Shown here: piece after piece, positions 9,359 through 19,074 of the stretch | How the letters are laid out: every line of letters starts with the position of its first letter | How positions within the stretch are numbered: position 1 is the first letter of the stretch | DNA from: Bacteroidia bacterium | GTDB lineage: Bacteria > Bacteroidota > Bacteroidia > B-17B0 > Aurantibacillaceae | DNA length: 64,000 nucleotides | Direction of reading: 5' to 3' | Assembly: GCA_014378485.1 (NCBI GenBank) | Contig: JACMNO010000069.1 | Location: 62,001-126,000, forward strand | Program-made: the position numbers and the translations under genes | The notes under the pieces: generated by a model | What the model saw: only the letters and a program-made list of their open reading frames with translations | The model's database searches: none | What the model was told of the DNA's origin: nothing

Positions 9359-9870
9359 TACCAGTTATTAAACGCCCTGTTAAAAACATCTTCTGTCAAT
9401 TGTCGGTTGATCTCTGTTAACAATGCATCTTCTTGTGAAGAAATGGAAGTGTTTGCTTTAAAATCAGCAAACCTCGAAAAACTTTGTTCAAAACTCTTAG
9501 TTTCATCAAACTTATTCATGTATTTCACGCTCACAGTGATCGTTAACCTGTTGTTGGCTGCTAAGTCATTACTTTGAATAGATACCGGCGCCACATTATA
9601 ATCCATAATGGCTCCTTCAAACTGAAGATCACCGTTTTGTTTCATTAAGGATAAATTAGTTTGTGTGGAAACCACATCCCTTAATTTCTCAGTAAATTTC
9701 TGACTAATGGAAGGGGTTCCTAATGTGGTTTTATTAGGAAAAAAACTTACTGAAACAGTTTTAGCCTCAATAGGAATTGTTGCCCCGTTTAAGGAATATT
9801 TTACTTTACAGCTGTAAAGAACAAAAGCTGCAATTGCAAATAATAATAATATGTAACAAAGTTTTTTCAA
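9358..9870 (-). CDS. lptE: LptE-like LPS-assembly lipoprotein
   Basis: Probable outer-membrane lipoprotein of the LptDE lipopolysaccharide translocon, 170 residues. The signal peptide ends in a lipobox (VLYSC, Cys about residue 20). The mature part has the pattern of Bacteroidota LptE: the IPIEAKTVSVSFFPNKTTLGTPSISQKFTEKLRDVVSTQTNL stretch, then beta strands and a C-terminal amphipathic helix. The start codon is TTG; the next in-frame ATG would remove the signal peptide, so TTG is preferred. It is the first gene of the operon with the downstream unknown gene and secG. Confidence 0.8.
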   Translation of the reverse strand: MKKLCYILLLFAIAAFVLYSCKVKYSLNGATIPIEAKTVSVSFFPNKTTLGTPSISQKFTEKLRDVVSTQTNLSLMKQNGDLQFEGAIMDYNVAPVSIQSNDLAANNRLTITVSVKYMNKFDETKSFEQSFSRFADFKANTSISSQEDALLTEINRQLTEDVFNRAFNNW

Positions 9871-9903
9871 AATGAATTTACTCCTGCGAATTTAGTAAAT
9901 TTT

Positions 9904-9916
9904 CCTCCCCGGGAGG
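9904..9916. repeat. short GC-rich palindrome
   Basis: CCTCCC-C-GGGAGG, a perfect 6-bp-arm palindrome in the 78-base gap between the M16 peptidase stop and the lptE start. On the minus strand no T run follows directly, so it is a poor intrinsic terminator; it resembles the GC-rich palindromic unit at 11313-11327. Confidence 0.5.
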
Positions 9917-9948
9917 CTTTAAAAAGGGCAAATTAGAAAACTTTATGA

Positions 9949-11265
9949 TTATTCCATCAAAGGTTTAATATTGATCACTTTCATATTATCAGGGTTAAAA
10001 TACTTTTTACAAATCTCAGTCAATTGCTCTGCTTTAATGGTTTTGTATGTTTCAATGGTTTGGTTATATTTTTTATAATCCATAAAATAGTATTCAGAAA
10101 AGCCCAATCTGTCAGCAATAGCTTGGTTTGAGAAATTTTGAAAAGCCTGGTTAACTTCAAGATTTTTTACATAATTATCAATTAACTCCTGATCAATACC
10201 TTCATTAATAATATCATAAATTTCTTTGGAGATCATTTTTTTTACTTTGGCATTTCCAATTTGAGCCTGCATGATAACATCAAAAGTGGCAATATTGGAA
10301 TACAAACGTGAATCGTCCGATTGAGCAGCTATCTGGTAAGCCATATTACCTTTTTCTACAATACTGTTATTTAAAATAGAATTTGGATTACTGAATAAAA
10401 GATCCTTCAATAAATTAAAACTGTAATAATCTGGTGTACTTACTGCAGGGCAAGGGATCGCATAAGAGTAGATTTGAACAGGATAATCAATCTGTAATTC
10501 TTCAGTGGTTGGAACAAAAGAAAACAGATCCGGTTCTGCTTTTTTAGCATTTACAGGTAACTGTTTTTTAATAGGGCCAAAATATTTTCCTGCAAGCTCA
10601 AACATCTGTTCTGCCTTTACATCGCCAACGATCACCAAGTAGGCATTATTCGGACTGTAATATTTATCGTAGAAATCCTGGCATTGTTTAGTCGTAAAGG
10701 CGGTGATTTCTTCCAGGAAGCCAATGACATCCACTTTGTAAGGATGTCCTGCTGGATACAAATGAGTGTATCTGTCTGCCGCCATTCTTCTGTACCAGTT
10801 ATTCTCACCTAAACGCAGTTCTTCTCCTACTACTTCTCGTTCAGTGTCCAGCACTTTCTGATCCAATATTAAATTCTCCATCCGGTCGGCTTCCATAGCG
10901 AACACTTTTTCAATATGTTCTTTTGGAAGTTCCTGAAAATAAACAGTTCTATCGAAGGTTGTATAGGCGTTTAAAGATGCTCCAAGCTTTTCCATTTCAT
11001 GAATATATACATCTCCTTCACCTTTAAAGTTTTTTGAGCCTCGAAACATCATGTGTTCAAACATATGTGCCATACCTCTTACTCCATCCCATTCATCTTT
11101 ACTTCCAACCCTGTACCATACTTCCATTTGAACTATTGGCGATGTGTTTTTTTCACACACAATCACTTTTAATCCATTTGGCAAAACAAATGATTTGATC
11201 GGGTATTCCATTGCAAATGATTGTAATGAAATCATAATGCTTAATAGTAAAATGTTTTTTTTCAT
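9949..11265 (-). CDS. secreted M16 family zinc metallopeptidase
   Basis: Pitrilysin/insulinase-family peptidase, 438 residues, with a short hydrophobic N-terminus (MKKNILLLSIMISLQSFA) pointing to periplasmic export. The inverted zinc motif HxxEH is intact at H67-M-F-E70-H71, and the third ligand glutamate lies in the downstream EREVVGEEL segment near residue 148. The C-terminal domain (from about 190) is the inactive M16 C-domain. An open frame extends to 11322 but the ATG at 11265 gives the signal peptide directly and is chosen. In Bacteroidota M16 genes often occur as an active/inactive pair; here only one, active-looking gene is present. The substrate is unknown. Confidence 0.88.
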   Translation of the reverse strand: MKKNILLLSIMISLQSFAMEYPIKSFVLPNGLKVIVCEKNTSPIVQMEVWYRVGSKDEWDGVRGMAHMFEHMMFRGSKNFKGEGDVYIHEMEKLGASLNAYTTFDRTVYFQELPKEHIEKVFAMEADRMENLILDQKVLDTEREVVGEELRLGENNWYRRMAADRYTHLYPAGHPYKVDVIGFLEEITAFTTKQCQDFYDKYYSPNNAYLVIVGDVKAEQMFELAGKYFGPIKKQLPVNAKKAEPDLFSFVPTTEELQIDYPVQIYSYAIPCPAVSTPDYYSFNLLKDLLFSNPNSILNNSIVEKGNMAYQIAAQSDDSRLYSNIATFDVIMQAQIGNAKVKKMISKEIYDIINEGIDQELIDNYVKNLEVNQAFQNFSNQAIADRLGFSEYYFMDYKKYNQTIETYKTIKAEQLTEICKKYFNPDNMKVINIKPLME

Positions 11266-11295
11266 GTCTATACTTATTAAATATACATCCTCCGT

Positions 11296-11327
11296 CCGCC
11301 AGCTGGCGGGCACCTCCTTCAAGGAGG
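11296..11327. repeat. double GC-rich palindromic element
   Basis: Two perfect palindromes side by side in the 68-base gap between the DUF5686 gene and the M16 gene: CCGCCAGCTGGCGG (11296-11309) and CCTCCTT-C-AAGGAGG (11313-11327). The base composition is far above the surrounding AT-rich sequence. It looks like an interspersed intergenic palindromic repeat unit of the kind seen in many Bacteroidota genomes; it could also act as a transcript-stabilising or attenuating hairpin between the two genes. Confidence 0.65.
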
Positions 11328-11333
11328 AATTTT

Positions 11334-13802
11334 TTAAAATTCTAATCCTAATCCAATCACGAAACCCTGATTAAATCTACCGCTTGGTCCGTAACCTAAG
11401 ATATAATCAATCCTAACGATCTGGAAAATATGTTCAATTCCAAAATTGATTTCATAGTATTGGTCGAGTTTATCATTAAATAGTATATGACCACCAACCA
11501 CTTCTTGTATCCTTGTTTTCTTCAATAATGGGATTTTATTAAAAATAAATCCATTGAAATGATGTTCTGCATGGCCTTCTGCATACCAGTTCTTTGTGCT
11601 ATATGTATAATAAGGCAGTAATTTAAATGAATTCAAATAATCATTGTTTGCCAATAATGTTTGGTTACCATCAAAGTGTTTATAATCCATGAACTCAACA
11701 TATCGGTTACTTAAAAAATAACCGCCTTTTAATCGGTAAGCAAATGTTCCAACCAGGCCTAATTTAAAATTATCATCAATACTTATTTTTGCCAAATCAT
11801 AATCAGCCTTTGTATTTAAACCCGGGATTGCTTTGGTATAGTAGAGATTCAGGATCGGATACTTACTTCCTACAATGATTTTTTCGTGAGGGCGTGTGTA
11901 ATATTTTTGTTTAAAACGTATAGAAACTCCTATTTCAACGACAAAAGAATTATTAACCGTAAAACTGGAATCATCGGATGTCGGATGCATCGGGTCGTTG
12001 CTGGTAAACAATTTATTTTTATCATCTACCCACAGATCTGTTGTTGTATTTCTTAATGCTGAACGTTCCGCATATTCAGTATGAAATGTGGTTATCAACC
12101 CATTGATCAGTTCTCTTTTGAAATTAAATGCGGCATAAGTTTTCTTATATAACTTCATGAAGTTATCATTATTCAATAATGTGTAAGAGGTATTTATAGT
12201 AGGATTAATAGGATCGTTGCCATTGAACTGAAGGGCGCTGGTTCCAAGCTTTATGTTAAATGACTCAAACTTTTCGGGTTTGTGGAGGTACTTCCAATTG
12301 ATCGTTCCCCCCCATAAATAATTCGAAAAACCATACCTGGCAGTAGCGGAAATATCATGATAACGATTGTTCTCATACCGTTTATTCATATCCACTTTCA
12401 AAGAAGCATTCACGCCTTCTACAGTATTATATTGAACTCCGGAGGTTAAAAGCCCTGATGTATTTAAGCTAAATTTCTTTGCAGATTTGTTATAACTGTA
12501 TCCCATAATCAGGTCAGAGAAGGTTAATTTGTTTCCATCTCTATCCACACTATCCTTATAGCGGTCACTATTCTTTATCAATCCAATACTGTCCTTTTTT
12601 CTATAATCTGTTTTTTCTTCTGCAGTAAGAGGTACTGGCCTTGAATCGCCCCAATAAAGCGTGTCTTTTTTATTGGCTCCGTCTTCTACTTTTAATACTT
12701 CATTTTTAAAGAATTTTTTCGGAAACACCGGATGCATATCATAATCAGAAAAAACTGCATTAAAATAACCGTCGCCTTTAAAACCAAATACTTTAAAATT
12801 GAATGTCATGTTTAAACTCATCGGCATCCAGGTTGTATCATTCACAGGAGCATTTAATTGCTTGATATAAAGAGTATCCACAAAATCAATCTTAGCATCT
12901 TTTGTTAGGTAAACATCAGCGCTATGCACTCTCCAGGTATTTTCCTGGATGTAAATAATTCCTCTGAAGCAAGGGTCTGTTTTCCGTTTTGGAGTGATCT
13001 CAATCTTGTTCAGCAATTTCCCATCTTCAAAAGTAGTACCCAATAATTTATAGCGGTATGACAACAATGCATTTTCATTAATGGGAGAAATAAAAGGCCT
13101 GTCACTTAATCCATCCAGTGAAATTAGGTTTTCATACACACTGAACTTCATATCACTTACTTGGTTAAAACTAAAGGCTTTGTTATCACCACTCACTTTA
13201 CTAGAATACATGATCTCTTTTTCATCATTGGGTTTTCTGAAATGATATTTCGTTTCACTTTCACTTAAATAAACCACTCCCAATAAAGTAGAATCAATTT
13301 TATCACCACCTGAGGTATTCATGGCATTAATCAGCTTCGCCATTTTTTTAGGAAAGTCTTTTAACCGCTGCAGGCCTTTAATATAAGCTTTACAAGTAAA
13401 CGCATTGACTTCGTTCAAATAGTATTTACGTTTTTTGATTGCCTGCCTTATCACTGCATAGGCAGGATCTTCTCCATCACTAATTACTACTTCTTTTAAT
13501 TCATAGCTTTCCGGGATTAAACTAACGTTTTTAGTCGCATTTTCTTCAACGGTCACTTTCTCTACTTTCTTTTTATAACCAACATATTGGAAAATCAATT
13601 CATAGGTACCCGGTTGAAGTCTTAAGAAATAAAAACCGTCAGCATTAGCATTCGTACCCTGCGTTGTACCTTTAACCAATACAGATGAAAAAGAAAGAGC
13701 CTGGCTTTTATCATCGGTGATTTTCCCCGAAACAGAAAAAGTCTGGCTAATGGCCAGGGATGAAACAAAACATAAAATAACCGCAAGTGTAAGGTTCTTC
13801 AT
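11334..13802 (-). CDS. DUF5686 outer-membrane protein with carboxypeptidase-regulatory-like domain
   Basis: Protein of 822 residues: signal peptide (1-19, ending ISQ), a CarboxypepD_reg-like beta-sandwich at about 22-105 (FSVSGKITDDKSQALSFSSVLVKGTTQGT), and the long DUF5686 region to the C-terminus, which is rich in alternating beta strands and ends in aromatic/hydrophobic residues (GFVIGLGLEF) as outer-membrane beta-barrels do. The QAIKKRKYYLNEVNAFTCKAYIKG segment just after the N-domain is characteristic of this Bacteroidota family. The function is not known; related proteins are predicted surface-exposed barrels. The gene is upstream of the M16 peptidase and may be co-transcribed with it across the palindromic gap. 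Confidence 0.85.
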   Translation of the reverse strand: MKNLTLAVILCFVSSLAISQTFSVSGKITDDKSQALSFSSVLVKGTTQGTNANADGFYFLRLQPGTYELIFQYVGYKKKVEKVTVEENATKNVSLIPESYELKEVVISDGEDPAYAVIRQAIKKRKYYLNEVNAFTCKAYIKGLQRLKDFPKKMAKLINAMNTSGGDKIDSTLLGVVYLSESETKYHFRKPNDEKEIMYSSKVSGDNKAFSFNQVSDMKFSVYENLISLDGLSDRPFISPINENALLSYRYKLLGTTFEDGKLLNKIEITPKRKTDPCFRGIIYIQENTWRVHSADVYLTKDAKIDFVDTLYIKQLNAPVNDTTWMPMSLNMTFNFKVFGFKGDGYFNAVFSDYDMHPVFPKKFFKNEVLKVEDGANKKDTLYWGDSRPVPLTAEEKTDYRKKDSIGLIKNSDRYKDSVDRDGNKLTFSDLIMGYSYNKSAKKFSLNTSGLLTSGVQYNTVEGVNASLKVDMNKRYENNRYHDISATARYGFSNYLWGGTINWKYLHKPEKFESFNIKLGTSALQFNGNDPINPTINTSYTLLNNDNFMKLYKKTYAAFNFKRELINGLITTFHTEYAERSALRNTTTDLWVDDKNKLFTSNDPMHPTSDDSSFTVNNSFVVEIGVSIRFKQKYYTRPHEKIIVGSKYPILNLYYTKAIPGLNTKADYDLAKISIDDNFKLGLVGTFAYRLKGGYFLSNRYVEFMDYKHFDGNQTLLANNDYLNSFKLLPYYTYSTKNWYAEGHAEHHFNGFIFNKIPLLKKTRIQEVVGGHILFNDKLDQYYEINFGIEHIFQIVRIDYILGYGPSGRFNQGFVIGLGLEF

Positions 13803-13881
13803 AAAAATAATAGACGTTTAAGATAACTAAAAAGTTACAAGTCATATGCTTTTAAACACATTTTTACAGAAATAAAGCCAT

Positions 13882-13911
13882 AAAAAAAGCGCCGCAATGT
13901 GCGGCGCTTTT
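13882..13911 (-). terminator. intrinsic terminator after the TPR/PD40 gene
   Basis: AAAGCGCCGC / GCGGCGCTTT hairpin with a 5-base loop; on the minus strand it is followed by seven T. It lies 20 bases after the stop at 13930 and has enough T/A on both sides to work weakly in the other direction. Confidence 0.88.
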
Positions 13912-13929
13912 ATCTTAAAAATCCTAGGC

Positions 13930-15540
13930 TTACTTCTCTTTGTTCAACATGATCTGTTTTTCCAAAGAGAAGGTATCGGTTTTCCCAACTTTCAATTCTA
14001 CTTTTTCTTCAGCTGTTTTATACCCTTTTTTTGCCACTTTTATAGTGTAAATTACATCCCCTTTAAGAGTGATGAAATATTCTCCATTCTCATTGGTAAT
14101 TGTTGAAGCAGCTACTGACCCGTTCTGATCAAGGATTTGAACTTCAACAGATGCAATACCGGAGCCTTCAAAACCATCACGAACCGTTCCTTTCAAAATA
14201 CTTAAACCTGAATTCGTTTTCCTCACACCATCTTTTTCCAATAAACTATAATTTGAAAGATCAGCCGAATAAATATCACTTTCTCCTAACCCACCCTTAC
14301 GTTCACTTGCAAAATAAGCAGTTTGCGCATCTGCACTAATTACCAATGGCCCGTCTTTTTGAACAGTATTAATAGGAAATCCAACATTCACCGGTTTTGT
14401 CCATTTCTGACCTTCTAAGGTGGATTTAAAAATATCATATGAGCCCATTGATTCTTTTCCATTAGAAGAGAAAAACAAGGTTTTGCCATCCGGTGCTAAA
14501 AATGCCCCTACTTCATCATAAGCAGAGTTTACTTCAGGCCCTAAATTTACAGGTTTACCCCATTCCGTTTTACTGATCCGATTTACCATCCAGATATCTG
14601 CACGGCCATAACCACCATTACGCTCACTAATAAAATATAAAGTTTTTCCATCCGGTGAAACACAGGCACCGCCTTCCCAATACGTTGAATTAATTGGTTT
14701 ACCAATGGATTCAGGTGTTTTCCATTTATTATTTACAATCTTTGAAACAAACACATCTCCACCTCTTGATTCATTGTCATTCACATCGTTCTTATAAATA
14801 AAAATCTGTTTGCCATCAGGAGAAATACTCGTACAGGCATCATGTGCCGGTGTATTGACATTTCCCGGTACGTCTTCGCTGGTGTTCCATTTTTTATTAA
14901 TTGTATCCCAGTTGGAAATATAAATATCCTGGAAAAATTTGCCGTCGCCCTCAACATCAACAGGAGAATCTGTTGTTTCAGGGCGTCTTGTATTAAATAC
15001 CAGTTTTCTTCCATCAGCACTCATACAAGGCGACTGGTCATCATATTTTGAATTTATAGCTTCTCCTAAATTATTGATTTTTACATTAATCGGGTTTGCC
15101 ATATATTTTTTTGCGTTATTGCAATGAGAAATATATACATCCACATCTTCTGTTTCTCCTGTTTTTGTGCTTACAGAAGTTTTATAGGTATTAAAAGAAG
15201 CCAACGCATCATCAATTTTCTCATCAGCTAAATAAATTTTACCCAAAACTAAATGCGTTTCAGGCTTCACATCTTTATTTATTGAAACCGCTTTTTTAAG
15301 AGATGCAGTGGCAAGGTCAAATTTTTTCAGCTCATACTGGCAATAACCAATATAATAAAGCACCCCTGCATCTTCCGGATTCTTTTGTAATACGTCTTTA
15401 TAAATGGTTAAAGCTCCAATATATTGGCCTGCATATAATTTTTGCTTGGCCAAAACCATTTTCACCTGATCACCGGCATCGAGAGCCATGGCGCTGGTTA
15501 ATACTGCAAAAAAACACAGGGTTGTGATAAATTTCTTCAT
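13930..15540 (-). CDS. TPR + PD40 (WD40-like propeller) periplasmic protein with carboxypeptidase-regulatory-like C-domain
   Basis: Exported protein of 536 residues: signal peptide (MKKFITTLCFFAVLTSAMA), TPR helices at about 25-125 (AGQYIGALTIYKDVLQKNPEDAGVLYYIGYCQYEL), a PD40/TolB-like beta-propeller from about 150 to 430 with repeated SPDGKTLYFIS / SADGRKLVFNT / APDGKTLFFSS blades, and a CarboxypepD_reg-like domain near the end. This is the layout of many Bacteroidota OmpA-family envelope proteins, but the C-terminal OmpA peptidoglycan-binding domain is absent here. The open frame extends to 15675, but the ATG at 15540 begins the signal peptide. It is likely an envelope structural or T9SS-related (PorE/SprE-like in parts) protein; the precise role is unknown. 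Confidence 0.8.
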   Translation of the reverse strand: MKKFITTLCFFAVLTSAMALDAGDQVKMVLAKQKLYAGQYIGALTIYKDVLQKNPEDAGVLYYIGYCQYELKKFDLATASLKKAVSINKDVKPETHLVLGKIYLADEKIDDALASFNTYKTSVSTKTGETEDVDVYISHCNNAKKYMANPINVKINNLGEAINSKYDDQSPCMSADGRKLVFNTRRPETTDSPVDVEGDGKFFQDIYISNWDTINKKWNTSEDVPGNVNTPAHDACTSISPDGKQIFIYKNDVNDNESRGGDVFVSKIVNNKWKTPESIGKPINSTYWEGGACVSPDGKTLYFISERNGGYGRADIWMVNRISKTEWGKPVNLGPEVNSAYDEVGAFLAPDGKTLFFSSNGKESMGSYDIFKSTLEGQKWTKPVNVGFPINTVQKDGPLVISADAQTAYFASERKGGLGESDIYSADLSNYSLLEKDGVRKTNSGLSILKGTVRDGFEGSGIASVEVQILDQNGSVAASTITNENGEYFITLKGDVIYTIKVAKKGYKTAEEKVELKVGKTDTFSLEKQIMLNKEK

Positions 15541-15647
15541 AATTGTAATTATTATTTCTCGTTTATAAATATATAAAAAAGGATTCAAAACACTATTATT
15601 TAAATAAAAATACTCATGTTTCTTATAATATTCAGTATTTTTAAGGC

Positions 15648-16523
15648 ATGAGTTCCATTGGTTTTTATATAACATTGCCCTTGCTGTACTTCATCTCAAT
15701 CCTTCCATTCCCTGTATTTTACCTAGTATCAGATGGTGTTTATTTTTTATTATACAGGGTAATTGGTTATCGCAAAAAAGTGGTGTATGAAAACCTAAAA
15801 AATTCGTTCCCTGAAAAATCACATGAAGAGTTAAAGCTAATAGAAAAAAGATTTTATCATTATCTGTGCGACCTCTTTATGGAAACATTGAAAACATTAA
15901 CTATATCAAAAAAAGAAGCGATTAAACGCTGCACCTTTAATGAAAATACAAAAAGGATCTTTCAGGAATTACATGATGATAAAAAATCATGCATTCTGGT
16001 CATGGGGCACTATGGAAATTGGGAATGGGCCGGTAATTCTTTTAGCCTTATCAATCCACAACAGCTCTATGTGATTTACCATCCCCTATCCAATAAACAT
16101 TTTGATAAATTGATGTATGATATGCGTTCAAGATTTGGAACAAAATTATATGCCATGAAAGATACTATGCGCGAGATGATCAGAAACAGAAATGAAATAA
16201 ATGCCACTGCTTTTATTGCTGATCAGACGCCATCTCCTGAAGGCGCTTACTGGACCACTTTCTTGAATCAGGATACACCAGTATTCTGGGGAACTGAAAA
16301 GATTGCACAAAAACTGAATTACCCGGTTGTGTATGTCACGGTTAATAGAACTAAAAGAGGTTATTATGAAGTAAATACTGAGTACCTCGTTAAAGACCCC
16401 AAGAATACCCTAGAAGGAGAAATTTCAGAATTACACACAAGGAAATTGGAAAAAGACATCATTGCCCAACCGGAAATATGGTTATGGAGCCACAGACGAT
16501 GGAAATATAAGAGGACAAAATAA
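15648..16523 (+). CDS. LpxL/HtrB-like lipid A acyltransferase
   Basis: Lysophospholipid acyltransferase of the LpxL/LpxM (Bact_lipid_A_acyltr) family, 291 residues, which adds a secondary acyl chain to lipid A at the inner membrane. An N-terminal membrane anchor (FYITLPLLYFISILPFPVFYL) precedes the catalytic HX4E motif, seen as H121-YGNW-E126, and the DQTPSPEGAYWTTFLNQDTPVFWG block is the usual second conserved motif. The C-terminus PEIWLWSHRRWKYKR is also diagnostic. The near-consensus element TATTTTTA ends six bases before the ATG, so the 5' leader is probably very short. It stands alone, divergent from the TPR/PD40 gene. Confidence 0.92.
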   Translation: MSSIGFYITLPLLYFISILPFPVFYLVSDGVYFLLYRVIGYRKKVVYENLKNSFPEKSHEELKLIEKRFYHYLCDLFMETLKTLTISKKEAIKRCTFNENTKRIFQELHDDKKSCILVMGHYGNWEWAGNSFSLINPQQLYVIYHPLSNKHFDKLMYDMRSRFGTKLYAMKDTMREMIRNRNEINATAFIADQTPSPEGAYWTTFLNQDTPVFWGTEKIAQKLNYPVVYVTVNRTKRGYYEVNTEYLVKDPKNTLEGEISELHTRKLEKDIIAQPEIWLWSHRRWKYKRTK

Positions 16524-16581
16524 TGTGTTTACTCTAACAATTGATTTATGGAATTAAAATAAAATTTCGTCTTTTGTATAA

Positions 16582-17916
16582 ATGAAGGCTTCAAAATTAT
16601 ATTTCGTTATTATTCTGATAGGTTTTTTAAATTCTATAAAAGGCCAGCACTTTGTCACTATTTATGGAAATGTACGCGATTATTCGAACAATAAAAGTCT
16701 ACAGTATGCGGCCGTTCAAATTCAAAATTCCAATTACGGTACGTCGACATCTGAAAGAGGATTATTTAGTATTACAGTCCCTGCAAAAAAACATTTTTCT
16801 GTTGTATTTAAACTTTTAGGATACACTACCCTGGTAAAAGAAACAGATCTTAACGAAAGTCATGATTCCATTTTTATATCTGTTACTTTATTGCCTTCTC
16901 CCACACTGGTAGATACAATCGCCATTTATAGTTCTCTAAAACCGGACACATTAGTCGGTTCACCAAACTACAGTATATATGACTTTGACTTTTATGAAGA
17001 CAAATATATTTTACTCACGGCAATAAAAACACTGGAAAAATCAGAACTAAAATTAGCGGATGCTTCCGGTAAAATAATAACAACCTACAAGGTTCCCAAA
17101 GAAGGCGGTGAAGCAAAAGAGTTCTATCAAGACTATATGGGATATACTAATCTGATCTGTAAGAATTATATTTATAGAATCAACATGTATCACGATCGCT
17201 TTGTACTCATTCCCTTGTCTATAGAAGATGTAAACTCTTTTATCAAACCCATTTTAGATACAATCAATGGAAAACTGATATTTTCGGATTTCTGGAAAGA
17301 TTACCCATTGTTTAATTATTATAGTTTTAACGAGAAAGACAGTGCCAAACTTTGCCTACATACTGTTTTAGATAAAGATTTAATGCATGCCTATAATTTT
17401 GAATATTACTCATTAATGCCAAAGGAAAAGTTAGCCGCCAGAAGGCTTGCAATGGAAATGAAAACAGATAAGCATATTGTGGCCTCGCTCATGAGTGGTT
17501 TTACCAAAAGCATGTTCTATGAACCATTGTTCGCTCCTTTGTATATAATTAAAGACACCATTTGTATATTTGACCATTACAAGGATAAATTATATCACTT
17601 AAATAAAAGCGGGATAAAAATTGATTCGATCTCCATTAATTATAACCATCCAAAAAACTGGAAGGAATGGAAAAACAAAATGCTTAAAGATGATATTGAA
17701 AACTTGATTTATGCCGTCTATGATAAAAATGGCCACAAATACATTAAACACATCAGTTCACAAAACGGAAAAGAACAAGGAAAATACACGCTTCAATTTC
17801 ATAGCGCAGATAAATTGAAAATACATGATGGCTATGCTTATTATATTTATCGTCCGTTTGAAAGCACCCAGGAAAAATTTTTTTACCGGGAATTAATAAC
17901 CATTAAGAAGAATTAG
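16582..17916 (+). CDS. exported protein with carboxypeptidase-regulatory-like domain and probable 6-bladed beta-propeller
   Basis: Protein of 444 residues with a signal peptide (1-21, ending SIKGQ). Residues 22-108 form a CarboxypepD_reg-like domain (VTIYGNVRDYSNNKSLQYAAVQIQNSNYGTSTSERG). The remainder is beta-rich with repeated aromatic strands and the phrases YDFDFYEDKYILL, PLYIIKDTICIFDHYKDKLYHLN and YKHISSQNGK that resemble the 6-bladed beta-propeller family common in Bacteroidota. It is an inferred cell-envelope protein, possibly sensing or binding a ligand. No partner gene is obvious: the acyltransferase upstream is 58 bases away and the kinase downstream 108. Confidence 0.65.
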   Translation: MKASKLYFVIILIGFLNSIKGQHFVTIYGNVRDYSNNKSLQYAAVQIQNSNYGTSTSERGLFSITVPAKKHFSVVFKLLGYTTLVKETDLNESHDSIFISVTLLPSPTLVDTIAIYSSLKPDTLVGSPNYSIYDFDFYEDKYILLTAIKTLEKSELKLADASGKIITTYKVPKEGGEAKEFYQDYMGYTNLICKNYIYRINMYHDRFVLIPLSIEDVNSFIKPILDTINGKLIFSDFWKDYPLFNYYSFNEKDSAKLCLHTVLDKDLMHAYNFEYYSLMPKEKLAARRLAMEMKTDKHIVASLMSGFTKSMFYEPLFAPLYIIKDTICIFDHYKDKLYHLNKSGIKIDSISINYNHPKNWKEWKNKMLKDDIENLIYAVYDKNGHKYIKHISSQNGKEQGKYTLQFHSADKLKIHDGYAYYIYRPFESTQEKFFYRELITIKKN

Positions 17917-18024
17917 CCTGAAGCATTCAACCTTGTTTAGAATTATTTCATAATTTCTGATATCAAATAACAATTTGTTTATTGAGTATTTTTTTGCATT
18001 TTCGTTACCTGCAACAAAAGCCTA

Positions 18025-19074
18025 ATGACAACACTGAAAACACCGATCTTAATGCTCATCCTTAGTGCTGTATCGGCTGTTCTTCAAACACTAATTGTTT
18101 CATTTATTGCATATAAAATAACCGGAAATTTTGATCTGGCCGTCTGTTTACTTTCTTTCTTTATTTCTTTTATCGTTAGCTTTTTTATTATTTATTATTT
18201 ATTTAACCAGGTGGTTTTCAGAAAAATTGATAAACTATATTTATTGATCAAAGAACAACAACCAAAAGAAATTCCCAACACTGAATTTCAATTGGATGAA
18301 GTCGATTCTATTGACCGATTGGAAGAAGAAATAAAAAAACTGACGCAGGAAAGAAACAAAGAAGCTGACCAAAACAGGAACCTCGACAGCTATCGTAAAG
18401 AATTTTTAGGCAATGTTTCACACGAATTAAAAACTCCCATTTTTAATATTCAGGGTTATGTTTCGACACTGATAGATGGCGGTATTAATGACCCCGCCAT
18501 TAATATTGAATATTTAAAACGTGCAGATAAAAGCGTAGACCGTATGATCCAGATTATTGATGACCTGGAAACGATATCACAATTAGAAGTTGGCACACTT
18601 GAGCTTGAATTGGAAACTTATGATATTGCCCAGCAAATAAAAGATATCTTGGAAGCATTAGAATTTCAGGCAAATAAAAAATCCATAAAATTACAACTGG
18701 CAAAAAAATATGACAAGAGCATATTGGTAAAAGCTGACAAATTCAGGATCAGGCAGGTACTGGTTAACTTAATTACCAATAGTATTAAATACGGACGTGA
18801 AACCGGAAGAACAACAGTGGCTTTAAATCTATTTAATGAACAGGTCATCATAGAAATAAAGGACAACGGCATTGGTATTGCTGCAAAACATTTGCCGCGC
18901 TTATTTGAACGTTTTTACAGAGTAGATAAAGGCAGAAGCAGGGAACAAGGAGGCACTGGATTAGGCTTAGCAATTGTAAAACATATCATCGAAGCCCATG
19001 GAGAAACTATTGATGTAGAAAGTTCAATCAACAAAGGAACTACTATTGCGTTCACCTTGAAAAGAAGCACTTAA
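18025..19074 (+). CDS. membrane sensor histidine kinase, PhoR-like
   Basis: Two-component sensor kinase, 349 residues. Two transmembrane helices (about 8-30 and 36-61) leave almost no periplasmic loop, so the stimulus is probably sensed in or at the membrane. After a coiled-coil linker the HisKA domain has H133 in GNVSHELKTPIFNIQGYVSTLIDGG, followed by a HATPase_c domain with N-box (VNLITNSIKYG), G1 (DNGIGIAAKHLPRLFERFYRVD) and G2 (GGTGLGLAIVKHI) boxes. The domain order and HisKA sequence match Bacteroidota PhoR-type kinases. No response regulator gene is adjacent, which is unusual for this group; its partner must be encoded elsewhere. Its stop overlaps the convergent antiporter's stop by four bases. 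Confidence 0.88.
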   Translation: MTTLKTPILMLILSAVSAVLQTLIVSFIAYKITGNFDLAVCLLSFFISFIVSFFIIYYLFNQVVFRKIDKLYLLIKEQQPKEIPNTEFQLDEVDSIDRLEEEIKKLTQERNKEADQNRNLDSYRKEFLGNVSHELKTPIFNIQGYVSTLIDGGINDPAINIEYLKRADKSVDRMIQIIDDLETISQLEVGTLELELETYDIAQQIKDILEALEFQANKKSIKLQLAKKYDKSILVKADKFRIRQVLVNLITNSIKYGRETGRTTVALNLFNEQVIIEIKDNGIGIAAKHLPRLFERFYRVDKGRSREQGGTGLGLAIVKHIIEAHGETIDVESSINKGTTIAFTLKRST

